Of a stretch of 64,000 nt of DNA, positions 8,891 through 18,143 are shown one piece after another. The notes under the pieces were generated by a model, which had not been told where the DNA came from, searched no databases, and saw only the letters and a list, made by a program, of their open reading frames with translations. The DNA comes from Vibrio mediterranei. GTDB lineage: Bacteria > Pseudomonadota > Gammaproteobacteria > Enterobacterales > Vibrionaceae. The stretch is from positions 1,240,001 to 1,304,000 of the forward strand of contig NZ_FLLQ01000001.1 in NCBI RefSeq assembly GCF_900088415.1, written 5' to 3'. Every line of letters begins with the position of its first letter. Position 1 is the first letter of the stretch. The position numbers and the translations under genes were made by a program.

Positions 8891-11641
8891 ATGAATTTGC
8901 TAAATAAGATGTCTATTAAGAGCAGGATCATACTACTAGCTATTTTACCTTTGACCGTTATCTTAATATTTTCCGCTTGGGAAGCGTTTAGAACTCAAAA
9001 CAGTCTGCAACAAATGTCTGTTTTATCGAGTGAAGTGACCGCTCTAGGTTATATTTCCGGATATAGCACATCACTCCATAAATCTCGTCTAGAAAAGCTC
9101 GAAAACACATTTGATAGTAATAAAAATGTCATATTTAGCGAGCTAAATGAATGCTTAGACAAAATAGCCAACACCGTGAAGAGTATTTATTCTGCAGACG
9201 CACTCTCAATGGCAAATACTACTCTCGAAGAACTTCGAGACGCTCAAAGTGAATTGCAATCCGTCACGGAAATGGACGAACTGGAAGAATGGAGTTCATG
9301 GACTAATGACCTTATCAATCAACTGATCGCGCAATTAGAAAGCACTAAAGTCGATACCGGAACAATTAAACTGGAATCGCATTTAAATGCTTTATTTACC
9401 CTCGAGTGGATTCGTCTCTGGGCAACAGAAGAGAATTGGTTAATCCATATTGATATTGTCGAAGGACACGCCGAAGAGCATCATGATTCTCATGCAGCTC
9501 ATGAACAACTCTCGACTTTATTTGAGCGCCAACAGTATCTTATAGAACGCTTCCTTAATATCAATGCCGATGCATCTCAAGTCAGTTTACTGCTAAAAAC
9601 GTTTTCCGATGAGTCTTTTGTGGAGAGCATCCTTTTTAGGGACCGTGTACTAGATGAAAGCCAGCCGGAGCTGGCAACGCAAGAGATTACATCTGGTATT
9701 GCTGCTCTAGATAAGAGGCTAAAACTTATTCAGCAAGCGACCGATCAAATCAATGAACAGCTGACCAATGAAATGGCTCAAAGCATCAAAGACTTGGAAC
9801 AGCGTCTTTGGTTAACCATTGGCCTTACTGTGTCAATTATGGCAGCGCTCTTCATTTTGAGTATAAACATCACTCGTCGAATCATCTTTTTCCTAAACAA
9901 TACACTAGAAACATTTGAGCGGCTCGAGAATCAAGAGGAATCAGATACTCTAGCCTCAACCGAGGGACAAGATGAGTTCAGTCATTTTGGTAAGAAAATG
10001 AACAAGCTCATTCATGAAAGACGAGAAAATGAACACAGAATGCTAGCAGCCAAAGAGGAAGCAGAACGAGCCAACGTGGCGAAAAGCTCTTTCCTTGCCA
10101 ATATGTCTCATGAGATAAGAACGCCTCTAAACGGCATTATCGGCATGTCTGGCATTCTCTCTGAATCTAATCTCGATCCGATTCAACGCGATTATCTCAA
10201 CACCATCGACACCTCATCGCAGACCCTACTTATCTTGATCAATGACATCCTAGATATCTCTAAGATTGAGTCAGGTAACCTATTGATTTCTTTGCATAGC
10301 TCGAACTTGCGCGAGATCGCTTATGACACGATCGCGATCGTAATGTCAAAAGCGAAGGAAAAAGATCTCCAACTGCAGATCTGTTTCTCACCTCAGATGC
10401 CACATATGCTGATCATCGACGATCACCGTTTGCGTCAGATCTTGATGAACTTAATGTCGAATGCAGTGAAATTTACCAACAAAGGTCATGTAAGAATGGA
10501 GATCAACGTGACTGAGATCGATGAACAGCGCTGCAGTATTTACTTTGCCATTGTCGATACTGGTATAGGTATCGACAAAGATAAACAAGACTCAATTTTT
10601 AAACCATTTACGCAAGAAGACAGTTCTGTGACACGACAATACGGCGGTACGGGCTTGGGACTCGCTATTTCATCGCAATTAGTTGAGTTGATGGGAGGAA
10701 ATATTGAAATTGACTCAGAAAAAGGTAAAGGAAGCCGATTCTTTTTCAAAATCGAATCTAGTATAAATCAAGCCACATCACCGCATATCAATGAATTGGA
10801 CGGCAGCAATTTTGTTATCATCAGTAATGGACAAACTTATGCAGCACAAGTAAGCCAAGAACTGCATCAGTTTGGTTTAGATAATCTGTCTATATGCACT
10901 TCTTATGAGGAAGCCTCTCCAAACGATCGCTCTATTATTCTTTATTGTGCAAGCGAAGAGCATGATAGCGAGGCTGACTTGATTGATATTGCTAAGCGAT
11001 CACCTGACAGCCCAATTGTGCTCGTACAGCCACAAAACTCTTCTTCCACTCACTACCCACAACTTATTTCTGGTTTAGTCACTTTCCCTCTGCTGGGAGC
11101 TCGGTTGATTGATACATTGAAACATGCACCAAGTCAGCATCAATCCTTGCAACAGCCCACTCCAAATACCCTTGAGATTGTGGGTGACGAGGCTGCTAAT
11201 ACAAACTCAGAAAATGCGCCTAAGTCGCTGCTTAACATAGTGAGCAACCCAGACAGCCAATCTATATTGCTGGTCGAAGACAACCTAGTGAATCAGAAGG
11301 TCGCGAGCCTGTTATTGAAGAAGTCTGGTTACGAAGTTGATATTGCCAATAATGGACAGGAAGCGTTGAATTTTCTTTGTGATGACTCTAACCACTACCA
11401 CGTAATATTAATGGACTGCATGATGCCAGTAAAAGATGGCTTCACCGCTTCGCAAGAATTCAGGCTTTACGAGGAACAATACAACAAAGCACGAACGCCA
11501 ATTATTGCTCTTACTGCTAGTGTGCTTGATGATGATATCCGTCGCTGTACCGAAAGCGGAATGGACGATTACGTATCAAAGCCCTTTAATAAAACCGTCT
11601 TGTTAGAAAAAATCAAAACTATTCGTGACAACGCTGACTAA
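8891..11641 (+). CDS. Hybrid sensor histidine kinase with C-terminal receiver
   Basis: A 916-residue inner-membrane kinase. TM1 is at about residues 12-32, followed by a large, mostly helical periplasmic domain to about 305, TM2 (about 306-328), a linker, a HisKA domain with phospho-acceptor His407 in [10 protein letters not shown], an HATPase ([32 protein letters not shown]), a degenerate receiver-like region and a true receiver with Asp842 in MDCMMP. No Hpt domain is present, so an external phosphotransfer protein is expected. Start ATG 8891 is preceded by AAGGAA. The frame is open upstream to 8705 but lacks kinase features there. Residues about 191-206 are rich in His and Glu. No response regulator gene is adjacent. 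Confidence 0.9.
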   Translation: MNLLNKMSIKSRIILLAILPLTVILIFSAWEAFRTQNSLQQMSVLSSEVTALGYISGYSTSLHKSRLEKLENTFDSNKNVIFSELNECLDKIANTVKSIYSADALSMANTTLEELRDAQSELQSVTEMDELEEWSSWTNDLINQLIAQLESTKVDTGTIKLESHLNALFTLEWIRLWATEENWLIHIDIVEGHAEEHHDSHAAHEQLSTLFERQQYLIERFLNINADASQVSLLLKTFSDESFVESILFRDRVLDESQPELATQEITSGIAALDKRLKLIQQATDQINEQLTNEMAQSIKDLEQRLWLTIGLTVSIMAALFILSINITRRIIFFLNNTLETFERLENQEESDTLASTEGQDEFSHFGKKMNKLIHERRENEHRMLAAKEEAERANVAKSSFLANMSHEIRTPLNGIIGMSGILSESNLDPIQRDYLNTIDTSSQTLLILINDILDISKIESGNLLISLHSSNLREIAYDTIAIVMSKAKEKDLQLQICFSPQMPHMLIIDDHRLRQILMNLMSNAVKFTNKGHVRMEINVTEIDEQRCSIYFAIVDTGIGIDKDKQDSIFKPFTQEDSSVTRQYGGTGLGLAISSQLVELMGGNIEIDSEKGKGSRFFFKIESSINQATSPHINELDGSNFVIISNGQTYAAQVSQELHQFGLDNLSICTSYEEASPNDRSIILYCASEEHDSEADLIDIAKRSPDSPIVLVQPQNSSSTHYPQLISGLVTFPLLGARLIDTLKHAPSQHQSLQQPTPNTLEIVGDEAANTNSENAPKSLLNIVSNPDSQSILLVEDNLVNQKVASLLLKKSGYEVDIANNGQEALNFLCDDSNHYHVILMDCMMPVKDGFTASQEFRLYEEQYNKARTPIIALTASVLDDDIRRCTESGMDDYVSKPFNKTVLLEKIKTIRDNAD

Positions 11642-11719
11642 TCGTCGACAAAAAGTGGCTTTTTATAACGGCATTTTTTCAATAGAATCAGCGCAACGTT
11701 ATTAATCTAGCAAGACATT

Positions 11720-12424
11720 ATGAATAAGAGTCTCATTACTAATTTCATTGCCCTAGCGCTACTCGCTGCTGGCTACCAACTCGACAACACCCTAGTGCTA
11801 TATGCTGGCCTATTCGCCTTTTCAGGTGCGGTGACTAACTGGCTCGCCATTCATATGTTGTTCGAGAAAGTGCCAGGACTTTATGGCTCTGGTGTTATCC
11901 CAGCACGCTTTGAAGATTTTAAATTAGCGATAAAAAACTTAATGATGGAGCAGTTCTTTACCAATGAGAACATCGATCGCTTCCTCAATAAAGAAATGAG
12001 CTCAGGTATTCCACTGGATTTAGAACCAATATTAGAAAAGGTCGACTTTAACCCTGCTTTTGATTCGCTGGTTGAAGTGATCGCGAACTCTCAATTTGGT
12101 GGTATGTTGGCGATGCTTGGCGGCACCGAAGCATTGGAACCAATGAAACAGCCGTTCGTTGAAAAGATGCAGCAGTCGGTGATTGAAATCAGCCAAAGCG
12201 ACTCAGTAAAACAAGCTCTGGTTGAACAACTCGAATCACCGAAGATGTTAAACGAAGTAAAAGGCAATGTTGAAGCGATTATCGACCAGCGACTCAGTGA
12301 ATTAACACCAAAGCTGGTTAAAGAAATCGTTCAAAAGATGATAAAGGAGCACCTAGGCTGGCTTGTGGTTTGGGGCGGCGTATTTGGTGGGGTTATTGGT
12401 ATTTTGTCCTCACTTTTTGTCTAG
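11720..12424 (+). CDS. DUF445 family membrane protein
   Basis: A 234-residue protein with a hydrophobic N-terminus (residues about 5-40, containing the family signature FSGAVTNWLAIHMLFEKVPGLYGSGVIP), a soluble helical middle and a C-terminal membrane helix (LGWLVVWGGVFGGVIGILSSLF). This is the layout of DUF445 proteins. The biochemical role is not established. It stands alone, 78 bp after the histidine kinase, and is followed by a terminator. Confidence 0.85.
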   Translation: MNKSLITNFIALALLAAGYQLDNTLVLYAGLFAFSGAVTNWLAIHMLFEKVPGLYGSGVIPARFEDFKLAIKNLMMEQFFTNENIDRFLNKEMSSGIPLDLEPILEKVDFNPAFDSLVEVIANSQFGGMLAMLGGTEALEPMKQPFVEKMQQSVIEISQSDSVKQALVEQLESPKMLNEVKGNVEAIIDQRLSELTPKLVKEIVQKMIKEHLGWLVVWGGVFGGVIGILSSLFV

Positions 12425-12455
12425 CACTTGTCGTGTTGACAATTACTATGCAGGG

Positions 12456-12483
12456 GCCAGCGTTATATTCGCTGGCTTTTTTG
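12456..12483 (+). terminator. Rho-independent terminator after the DUF445 gene
   Basis: GCCAGCG, a 7-base loop, CGCTGGC and then a T-run (TTTTTTG). It lies 31 bp after the DUF445 stop. Confidence 0.9.
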
Positions 12484-12613
12484 TATCTTACTCAATATAA
12501 ATGGACATCTTTAATCAAAACTAGACATAAATAAACTTAGGTTCATAACTATTACCTATGTCACGTTACCTAAATGATGAAAATATTACTATATACATCA
12601 ATAACTTCGGTAA

Positions 12614-14371
12614 ATGGACCTACTAATAATGAAGAACCTCTCGTTCAAACTAAAACTCTATTCAATAGTCATAGCAATTATATTTACTACCATTGGCACC
12701 AGCTATTTTGCTGCTAATAGCTTTGTGGAATCCTATATTGAGCGCAGTGGTTCTTCTACAACACAAGAAAAGCTTACCCTCTTGAACCAAAGTGTTACCG
12801 ACAAACTTAACTACAGTTTTCAACAAGCCAAGTCCCTTAATGTCAGCTTTATCGACGTAAAAGATATCGTCGAAAAAACCGAGTTTGATAACATCACTAA
12901 AATGTCTTCTGGTTTCGTTTTCGACAAATCCGGCATTGTGGAAGATGAGAATATTGTTGCGGCATTAGAGGCAGAATTAGCCAAAGCCAACGGACAGATC
13001 GTTGCAAACGAAATCGTCAAACAGGATGATAAGCTCCTACTGAATATAGTGGTACCCAATGCTCAAAGTAATGAAGTGACATTCTACCAACTCGATCTCA
13101 GCTTTATTACTCAACCGCTCGCAGAAACCAGCGGCAACGGTGACTACCTGACACTCAAAGATGGTGCTGGCAATGTCCTATTCTCCAATACTACTCCGGG
13201 TCAACATATCGAGTTTGACTCAACGATTCCTGTATTAAACGATACTTGGACATTGACCGCTTACTTAGATAGTGCTGTTACAGAGGCTAATGCCGCCACA
13301 ATCAGTACGCAAATAACCCAAGCACTGCTCGTAGCTGCTGTTATCATTATTCCGTTGAGTATGATGATAATCGCCTTCTTACTAAAACCTATCACACTGC
13401 TTCAGAACGTGGTGAGAAACCTCGCAACAGGTAAAGGCGACCTTACTCAAAGACTTACGGTCGACTCTAACGATGAGTTTGGTAAAATTTCCCAAGACAT
13501 CAATACCTTTATCGCTCAATTGCAGACCTTAGTGGGCAATGTTATTCAGTCTTGTAATGAAACCAGTCGTTCAATCCTACATATCGAGCAACAAGCTAAA
13601 GAAAATCAGGCTCTGTTCCAATCACACCAGAATGAAATGGACCAGATTGTTACCTCTATTCATGAAATGAGTGCCTCTTCCGATACAGTGGCCAATGATG
13701 CGCAACTAGCATCAAATAATACTGAAACGGCTAACCAAGCCAGCTCTGACTCGAAGCTGATTGTCGAAGAAGCTATCTCAAGCTTGCAGGCTCTGGTCGC
13801 AGAAGTGGAAAACACCTCACAAGCTGTTGTAGCTATGAGTGCCGATACACAGAAGATTGGTGACACACTTGAAGTAATCGGTGATATCGCAGAGCAAACC
13901 AACCTACTTGCACTTAACGCTGCAATCGAAGCTGCACGCGCAGGTGAACAAGGACGCGGATTTGCCGTCGTCGCTGATGAAGTGAGAGCTCTGGCTTCTC
14001 GCACTCGACAAAGCACATCTGAAATCAATGAAATGCTATCTAAGCTTCATGCTGGCAACGAAGCCGTTGTCGCCAATATGGACTCCACCAAGCATCGTTG
14101 TAAGCTGTATGAAGAACAAACCAGCGGGGTGACTAACTCTCTCGACTCCATGATGACCTTTACTGATGAGATCAATGGTCTCGTTGCTCAAATTGCATCA
14201 TCAGCGAAGGAGCAAAGTACTGTATCGGAAGAGATCAATAAGAACATGGTGACGATTCAAGATATGGTACGCACATTGGTCCAAAATGGAGAGCTGGCAA
14301 CACAAAATGCCAATGACTTAAAAGGCAGAAACCAAGAGCTTCTCACTACCGTTGAACAGTTCAAAGTGTAG
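12614..14371 (+). CDS. Methyl-accepting chemotaxis protein
   Basis: A 585-residue transmembrane chemoreceptor. It has TM1 (about residues 15-33), a periplasmic sensor of about 200 residues without a recognisable ligand motif, TM2 ([21 protein letters not shown]), a HAMP domain ([12 protein letters not shown]...NDEFGKI) and the cytoplasmic signalling domain with the conserved tip [20 protein letters not shown]. It signals to CheA/CheW. The ATG at 12629 ([10 protein letters not shown]) is an equally likely start and neither has a strong ribosome site. No chemotaxis genes are adjacent. Confidence 0.94.
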   Translation: MDLLIMKNLSFKLKLYSIVIAIIFTTIGTSYFAANSFVESYIERSGSSTTQEKLTLLNQSVTDKLNYSFQQAKSLNVSFIDVKDIVEKTEFDNITKMSSGFVFDKSGIVEDENIVAALEAELAKANGQIVANEIVKQDDKLLLNIVVPNAQSNEVTFYQLDLSFITQPLAETSGNGDYLTLKDGAGNVLFSNTTPGQHIEFDSTIPVLNDTWTLTAYLDSAVTEANAATISTQITQALLVAAVIIIPLSMMIIAFLLKPITLLQNVVRNLATGKGDLTQRLTVDSNDEFGKISQDINTFIAQLQTLVGNVIQSCNETSRSILHIEQQAKENQALFQSHQNEMDQIVTSIHEMSASSDTVANDAQLASNNTETANQASSDSKLIVEEAISSLQALVAEVENTSQAVVAMSADTQKIGDTLEVIGDIAEQTNLLALNAAIEAARAGEQGRGFAVVADEVRALASRTRQSTSEINEMLSKLHAGNEAVVANMDSTKHRCKLYEEQTSGVTNSLDSMMTFTDEINGLVAQIASSAKEQSTVSEEINKNMVTIQDMVRTLVQNGELATQNANDLKGRNQELLTTVEQFKV

Positions 14372-14393
14372 CTCCGGCTCCATATATCGTTGC

Positions 14394-14417
14394 AAGCTCA
14401 CTTCGGTGAGCTTTTTT
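14394..14417 (+). terminator. Rho-independent terminator after the chemoreceptor gene
   Basis: AAGCTCAC, tetraloop TTCG, GTGAGCTT followed by T residues. It lies 23 bp past the stop codon. Confidence 0.9.
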
Positions 14418-14442
14418 AATGCTAGGACAAGTTTACGACAAG

Positions 14443-14548
14443 AAAAAAGCCAATCGCGAAAACAAGGCGATTGGCTATATAACGTGTGAACAAGAGGTGT
14501 TCACTAACAACGTCAGTTGGCTAGGTGACCCTTAAATCAGAGGGTCGA
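14443..14548 (-). ncRNA. qrr: Qrr quorum-sensing small regulatory RNA
   Basis: Read on the minus strand the sequence gives a 5' hairpin (GACCCT ... AGGGTC, 14527-14546), then the invariant Qrr core beginning GGGTCACCTAGCCAACTGAC and continuing GTTGTTAGTGAAC, and finally a terminator hairpin AGCCAATCGC / GCGATTGGCT with a T-run (14443-14476). These are the hallmarks of Vibrio Qrr RNAs, which pair with luxR/hapR-type and other mRNAs through Hfq and are made at low cell density under LuxO. Length (about 106 nt) is typical. The 5' end is estimated from the first hairpin. Confidence 0.93.
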
Positions 14549-14803
14549 ATCATTCTAGATTCATAAACGAGACAAATTCAAGCAACAATTGCCATTTATA
14601 TCAGCAATTTATGTACTATTGGATTTACATCACAGCTCAACTTATCGCCAGCCCAAGTTAATTACCACTTTATAGTTAAAACCATATTGCTCTCATCACA
14701 ACCTGAGGTAGGCCAATTCCTACTCGTGATCGGATTGTCACCTCGAATCACTTATCCATAAGTGTCATACTAGACACATCTTTCCTTGCCGCCTATGTGA
14801 ATC
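14549..14803. promoter_or_regulatory. Upstream region shared by qrr (minus) and the AraC gene (plus)
   Basis: On the minus strand, TGGCA and TTGCTT at 14580-14594 look like the -24 and -12 parts of a sigma-54 promoter. However, their spacing is 2 bp shorter than the consensus, and they sit about 35 bp from the 5' hairpin instead of about 12. A sigma-70-like pair TTGAAT (14575-14580) and TAGAAT (14551-14556) with an 18-bp spacer fits the start better. Near the AraC gene, GTGTC-ATACTA-GACAC (14762-14777 area) is a perfect 5-bp inverted repeat that could be a regulator site. Confidence 0.45.
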
Positions 14804-15640
14804 ATGAAAGACAAAATTAACTTGGTAACATTACCCAAAGGTCATCCTTGTCAGGTCGTCGATTGCCGTATGGAGTCAGAAGAAGTCTTCTTGGAACCAC
14901 ATCGTCACGACTATTTTGAAGTCATTTGGTGTTTGGATGACTCCGGCTCTCAACGTATCGATTTTGTCGATTATCAGAGTGTAAAAGGACGGTTTTTCAC
15001 AATCGCCCCAGGGCAAGTTCATGAGTCAAACTCACTAGGTAGTAACGTCAAAATGCTCATTTTCTCAACCGATTTTTTCGAAAATCGCTACCGCCATCAA
15101 TTAATGTTTGACGCAATATTTTCTGCTCACCAGAATCAGCACCCTTATATCGATACTCAGGGCAGAGGAGCAACGCAACTTGATGCCGTTTTCGATTTGC
15201 TGCTGGAAGAGTATCAACGTGAAGACACTGATTGGGATTTGATCGAATCCTTGCTTACCTGTTTTTTGCGCTATCTTGTTCGCTTTTCGGTGGACAAAAC
15301 CGAAGCAATTACTGTGCGGGATGAACGAATTTCACAGGTGATAACACTTATCGAAACCCACTATCAGAGCGAACGAAACGTGGCGTTTTATGCCGATAAG
15401 CTTTCCATTACCAGTAAGCGCCTTAATGAGCTAAGTAAAGCACACCTAGGTAAAACCATTACCAAGTTGCTTCATGATAGAGTACTTCTGGAAGCGAACC
15501 GTGAACTTATCTTTTCGACGAAAACCGTTAAAGCCATAGCACTGCAACTTGGATTTGAAGACCCCGCTTATTTTGGCAGATTTTACCGTACGAACATGGG
15601 TGAATCTCCGGCTGAATTTCGAAGAAGAACATCCAAATAG
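14804..15640 (+). CDS. AraC-family transcriptional regulator
   Basis: A 278-residue regulator with an N-terminal cupin-like ligand domain (EPHRHDYFEVIWCL; FTIAPGQVHESNS) and two C-terminal helix-turn-helix motifs (residues about 180-275). The signature is IALQLGFEDPAYFGRFYRTNMGESPAEFR. The effector is unknown. It precedes a MATE efflux gene by 97 bp on the same strand, and control of that pump is a reasonable but unproven guess. It begins about 255 bp from the Qrr RNA gene on the opposite strand. Confidence 0.88.
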   Translation: MKDKINLVTLPKGHPCQVVDCRMESEEVFLEPHRHDYFEVIWCLDDSGSQRIDFVDYQSVKGRFFTIAPGQVHESNSLGSNVKMLIFSTDFFENRYRHQLMFDAIFSAHQNQHPYIDTQGRGATQLDAVFDLLLEEYQREDTDWDLIESLLTCFLRYLVRFSVDKTEAITVRDERISQVITLIETHYQSERNVAFYADKLSITSKRLNELSKAHLGKTITKLLHDRVLLEANRELIFSTKTVKAIALQLGFEDPAYFGRFYRTNMGESPAEFRRRTSK

Positions 15641-15737
15641 TGCCAGATTAAAGGCAGATAATCCCTTTTTAATGTCAAATTTCGTAACGATAATACCATT
15701 ATCTCTGTTCATCAATTTATAGGTATTGTCGTTTCCA

Positions 15738-17078
15738 ATGAGCATAAACCTCAAGTCCGATCCAATCCAGAAATCGTTCATTCAGTATCTTCTACCAGCG
15801 CTATCAGGCATGGTCATTAAGTCCATTTTCATTATGGGTGACGCTTGGTTTGTGGGGAAAGGTGTCGGCGCAGAAGGTCTTGGTGCTATCTCTTTGACGA
15901 TTCCTGCCTTTTCCTTGTTCACTGCGATTGCAATGATGATAGGTATCGGTGGTGCAGCGCTCATGTCGATTGAATTTGGAAAGGGCAATCTAAGTGTTGG
16001 CCAAACGCTGTTTAGTCAGGCGATGCTTGCCACAGCAATTATCTCGACCATTGCTGTATCAATCGCACTCTTTTGGCTAGACGATATTATCCGCTTGATG
16101 GGCGCTACTGGATACATGGCACAACTAGCGCATGACTATTTGGGTGTGATGCTCAAGTTCTTTGTTCTTTATGCTCTTGCTTGGGTTATGTCTTGCTTTA
16201 TACGTAATGATACCAACCCAAAACTCGCTATGTACGCCATGTCAGCAGGCGCAGTCACCAACTTGGTCTTGGACTACTTCTTTGTGCTTCAGTTTGGCTG
16301 GGGAATGAAGGGAGCGGCATACGCGACTGCGATTTCTCAGGCGGTCATAGCACTGATTCTTCTCAGCCACTTTTGGCAAGCTAAAGGTCAGCTGAAGCTG
16401 ACCATACAAGGGCTTGGTCTGGATAAGGTAGGACAGATCCTAAAGATAGGCACCCCCACTTTCTTTATTGAGATCACCTCTGCACTGACGATACTCTTAT
16501 TCAACTACGTACTGCTTAGCCAATTTGGAGAGAGCTACATCATCGCTTATGGCTTAACCGCAAATGTGGGTGTATTTGCGTTATTTGTTATCGTTGGCAT
16601 TAATCAAGCGTGTCAGCCTATTATCAGTTTTAACCATGGTGCTAACTTGCCGGAACGAGTGAAAGCTACGCTCAAACTTGGGCTTGTTACGTCAATTGGC
16701 AGTGGCTTACTATTTCTCGCTGTGATCGGATTGTTCTCAGAGACAGTCGCACGTTTCTACCTTGGCGATAATATCGAGCTCGTTGAACTATCCGCGACTG
16801 CGCTACTGTTTTTCTTTTATGCGACACCGTTAATGGGATTAAACCTTGTCGTCGCCAACCTGTTTCAGGCCATTGCAAAACCCAATCAAGCAACCATAAT
16901 CTCTCTTGCTCGTGGGTTTGTATTTGTTGCACTAGGCGTCATTATCCTGCCAAGCTTGTTCCCTATTAATGGCATTTGGGCGAGTATTCTATTTGCAGAG
17001 GCCATGACAGCTATCATCAGTTTGGGACTGTTACTAACTTTTATAAAGTCACAGAAAATGGCGGCGATTCGTACTTAA
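15738..17078 (+). CDS. MATE-family multidrug efflux transporter
   Basis: A 446-residue protein with 12 predicted membrane helices and MATE features (LLPALSGMVIKSIFIMGDAWFVGK near the N-terminus; GINQACQPIISFNHGA in the second half). It exports cationic compounds using a sodium or proton gradient. ATG 15738 was chosen; a TTG at 15726 is an in-frame alternative lying almost on top of the AGG at 15721. The preceding AraC gene is on the same strand. Confidence 0.9.
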   Translation: MSINLKSDPIQKSFIQYLLPALSGMVIKSIFIMGDAWFVGKGVGAEGLGAISLTIPAFSLFTAIAMMIGIGGAALMSIEFGKGNLSVGQTLFSQAMLATAIISTIAVSIALFWLDDIIRLMGATGYMAQLAHDYLGVMLKFFVLYALAWVMSCFIRNDTNPKLAMYAMSAGAVTNLVLDYFFVLQFGWGMKGAAYATAISQAVIALILLSHFWQAKGQLKLTIQGLGLDKVGQILKIGTPTFFIEITSALTILLFNYVLLSQFGESYIIAYGLTANVGVFALFVIVGINQACQPIISFNHGANLPERVKATLKLGLVTSIGSGLLFLAVIGLFSETVARFYLGDNIELVELSATALLFFFYATPLMGLNLVVANLFQAIAKPNQATIISLARGFVFVALGVIILPSLFPINGIWASILFAEAMTAIISLGLLLTFIKSQKMAAIRT

Positions 17079-17122
17079 ATTTTGTACTTAAATAAAGTGG
17101 GAGTCGCCATTTTTGTCGACTC

Positions 17123-18037
17123 TCAGTGACCGAGGTTTAGCTCAGACAGGTAGGAAAGCAGCTTTTCCCGAAGCCATATATTGGCTTTGCTGCTCTGCTC
17201 TCGACTATGAGCGACCAACTTAAAGTCGACAGGGATAGGGCGAAACGGTGCTTCGATAATCTGAATATCAAAACGCTCCGCAAACAAAGTAGCCACGCTA
17301 CGGCTCATCATTCCAATACTCTCACTACTTGCCACTAATGCCATCAACACCAAAAGAGAATCGCTTTCTGCAGCTACCTTTCTCCCTCTAATATTCTCCT
17401 CAGTAAAATAGTCCGCTAAGAAGGCGTTTTCTCGTCTGAGCTTAAGAGTGATGTGCTTCTCCTGATAGTACTGATCAACCGTGATATTGCCGCTGATTCG
17501 TGGATGTGATTTGCTGGCGATCAAACAGATTTGGTCAGTAAAGAACGGCTGTGAAAAACACAGCGAAGGTGTACGTTTGGCAAAGTCTATCGCTAGGTCT
17601 GCTTGACGTAAATTGAGCTTATCGAGCAGCTCCTCTTCGGTCGCTAAAGTAGGATGGAGCACGATCTCACGCTCTCCCAAGGTTTCATCCGCTTCAATTT
17701 TCGGTAATAGCATCAGCATCACTGGTTCTGACGTGTAAACGGCAAAACGCCTTTTGCCTTGCACACTGAAATCTTTAACACCATCAATGGTGCTCTCTAT
17801 GGTTTCCAGAGCTGGCTCAATATGGCGAGCTAATTCGTGAGCTAAATGCGTCGGCGCAATGCCTCGACCATCACGAACAAAAAGCTGCTCACCGAGTTGA
17901 GCTTGAAGTCGCTTTAAAGCCCCACTGACACCAGGTTGAGTCAAGTTAAGTACCTCTGCCGCCACGGTTATCGACTGATAACGATATACGGTCACGAACA
18001 CGCGCATCAGGTTAAGATCAAAATCAGAGGTATTCAT
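17123..18037 (-). CDS. LysR-family transcriptional regulator
   Basis: A 304-residue LysR regulator. The N-terminal helix-turn-helix is at about residues 20-60 (VAAEVLNLTQPGVSGALKRL), followed by the periplasmic-binding-like effector domain. It diverges from the alkylsulfatase gene, which it probably controls. ATG 18037 is preferred to ATG 18049 because GGTGA lies 6 bp before it. The upstream start would also place coding sequence in the first base of the inverted repeat that is the likely operator. Confidence 0.9.
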   Translation of the reverse strand: MNTSDFDLNLMRVFVTVYRYQSITVAAEVLNLTQPGVSGALKRLQAQLGEQLFVRDGRGIAPTHLAHELARHIEPALETIESTIDGVKDFSVQGKRRFAVYTSEPVMLMLLPKIEADETLGEREIVLHPTLATEEELLDKLNLRQADLAIDFAKRTPSLCFSQPFFTDQICLIASKSHPRISGNITVDQYYQEKHITLKLRRENAFLADYFTEENIRGRKVAAESDSLLVLMALVASSESIGMMSRSVATLFAERFDIQIIEAPFRPIPVDFKLVAHSREQSSKANIWLREKLLSYLSELNLGH

Positions 18038-18048
18038 AAACATCACCA

Positions 18049-18067
18049 TTAGTTATGTATTAACTAA
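18049..18067. promoter_or_regulatory. Probable LysR operator between regulator and alkylsulfatase
   Basis: TTAGTTA-TGTAT-TAACTAA is a perfect 7-bp inverted repeat with a 5-bp centre. A third half-site TTAGTTA occurs at 18082-18088. A strong dyad plus an offset half-site between divergent genes is the usual LysR arrangement. Confidence 0.7.
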
Positions 18068-18143
18068 ATTAAATTGCATATTTAGTTATGAGTCAAGCCG
18101 CTATATTGACCTTAATTCCTGTTCTAACCGTGTGAGGTCAATT

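Noticed and set aside
14580..14594. Standard sigma-54 promoter for qrr
   Set aside because: TGGCA and TTGC are present but two bases too close and too far from the RNA 5' hairpin. Kept only as a possible remnant.
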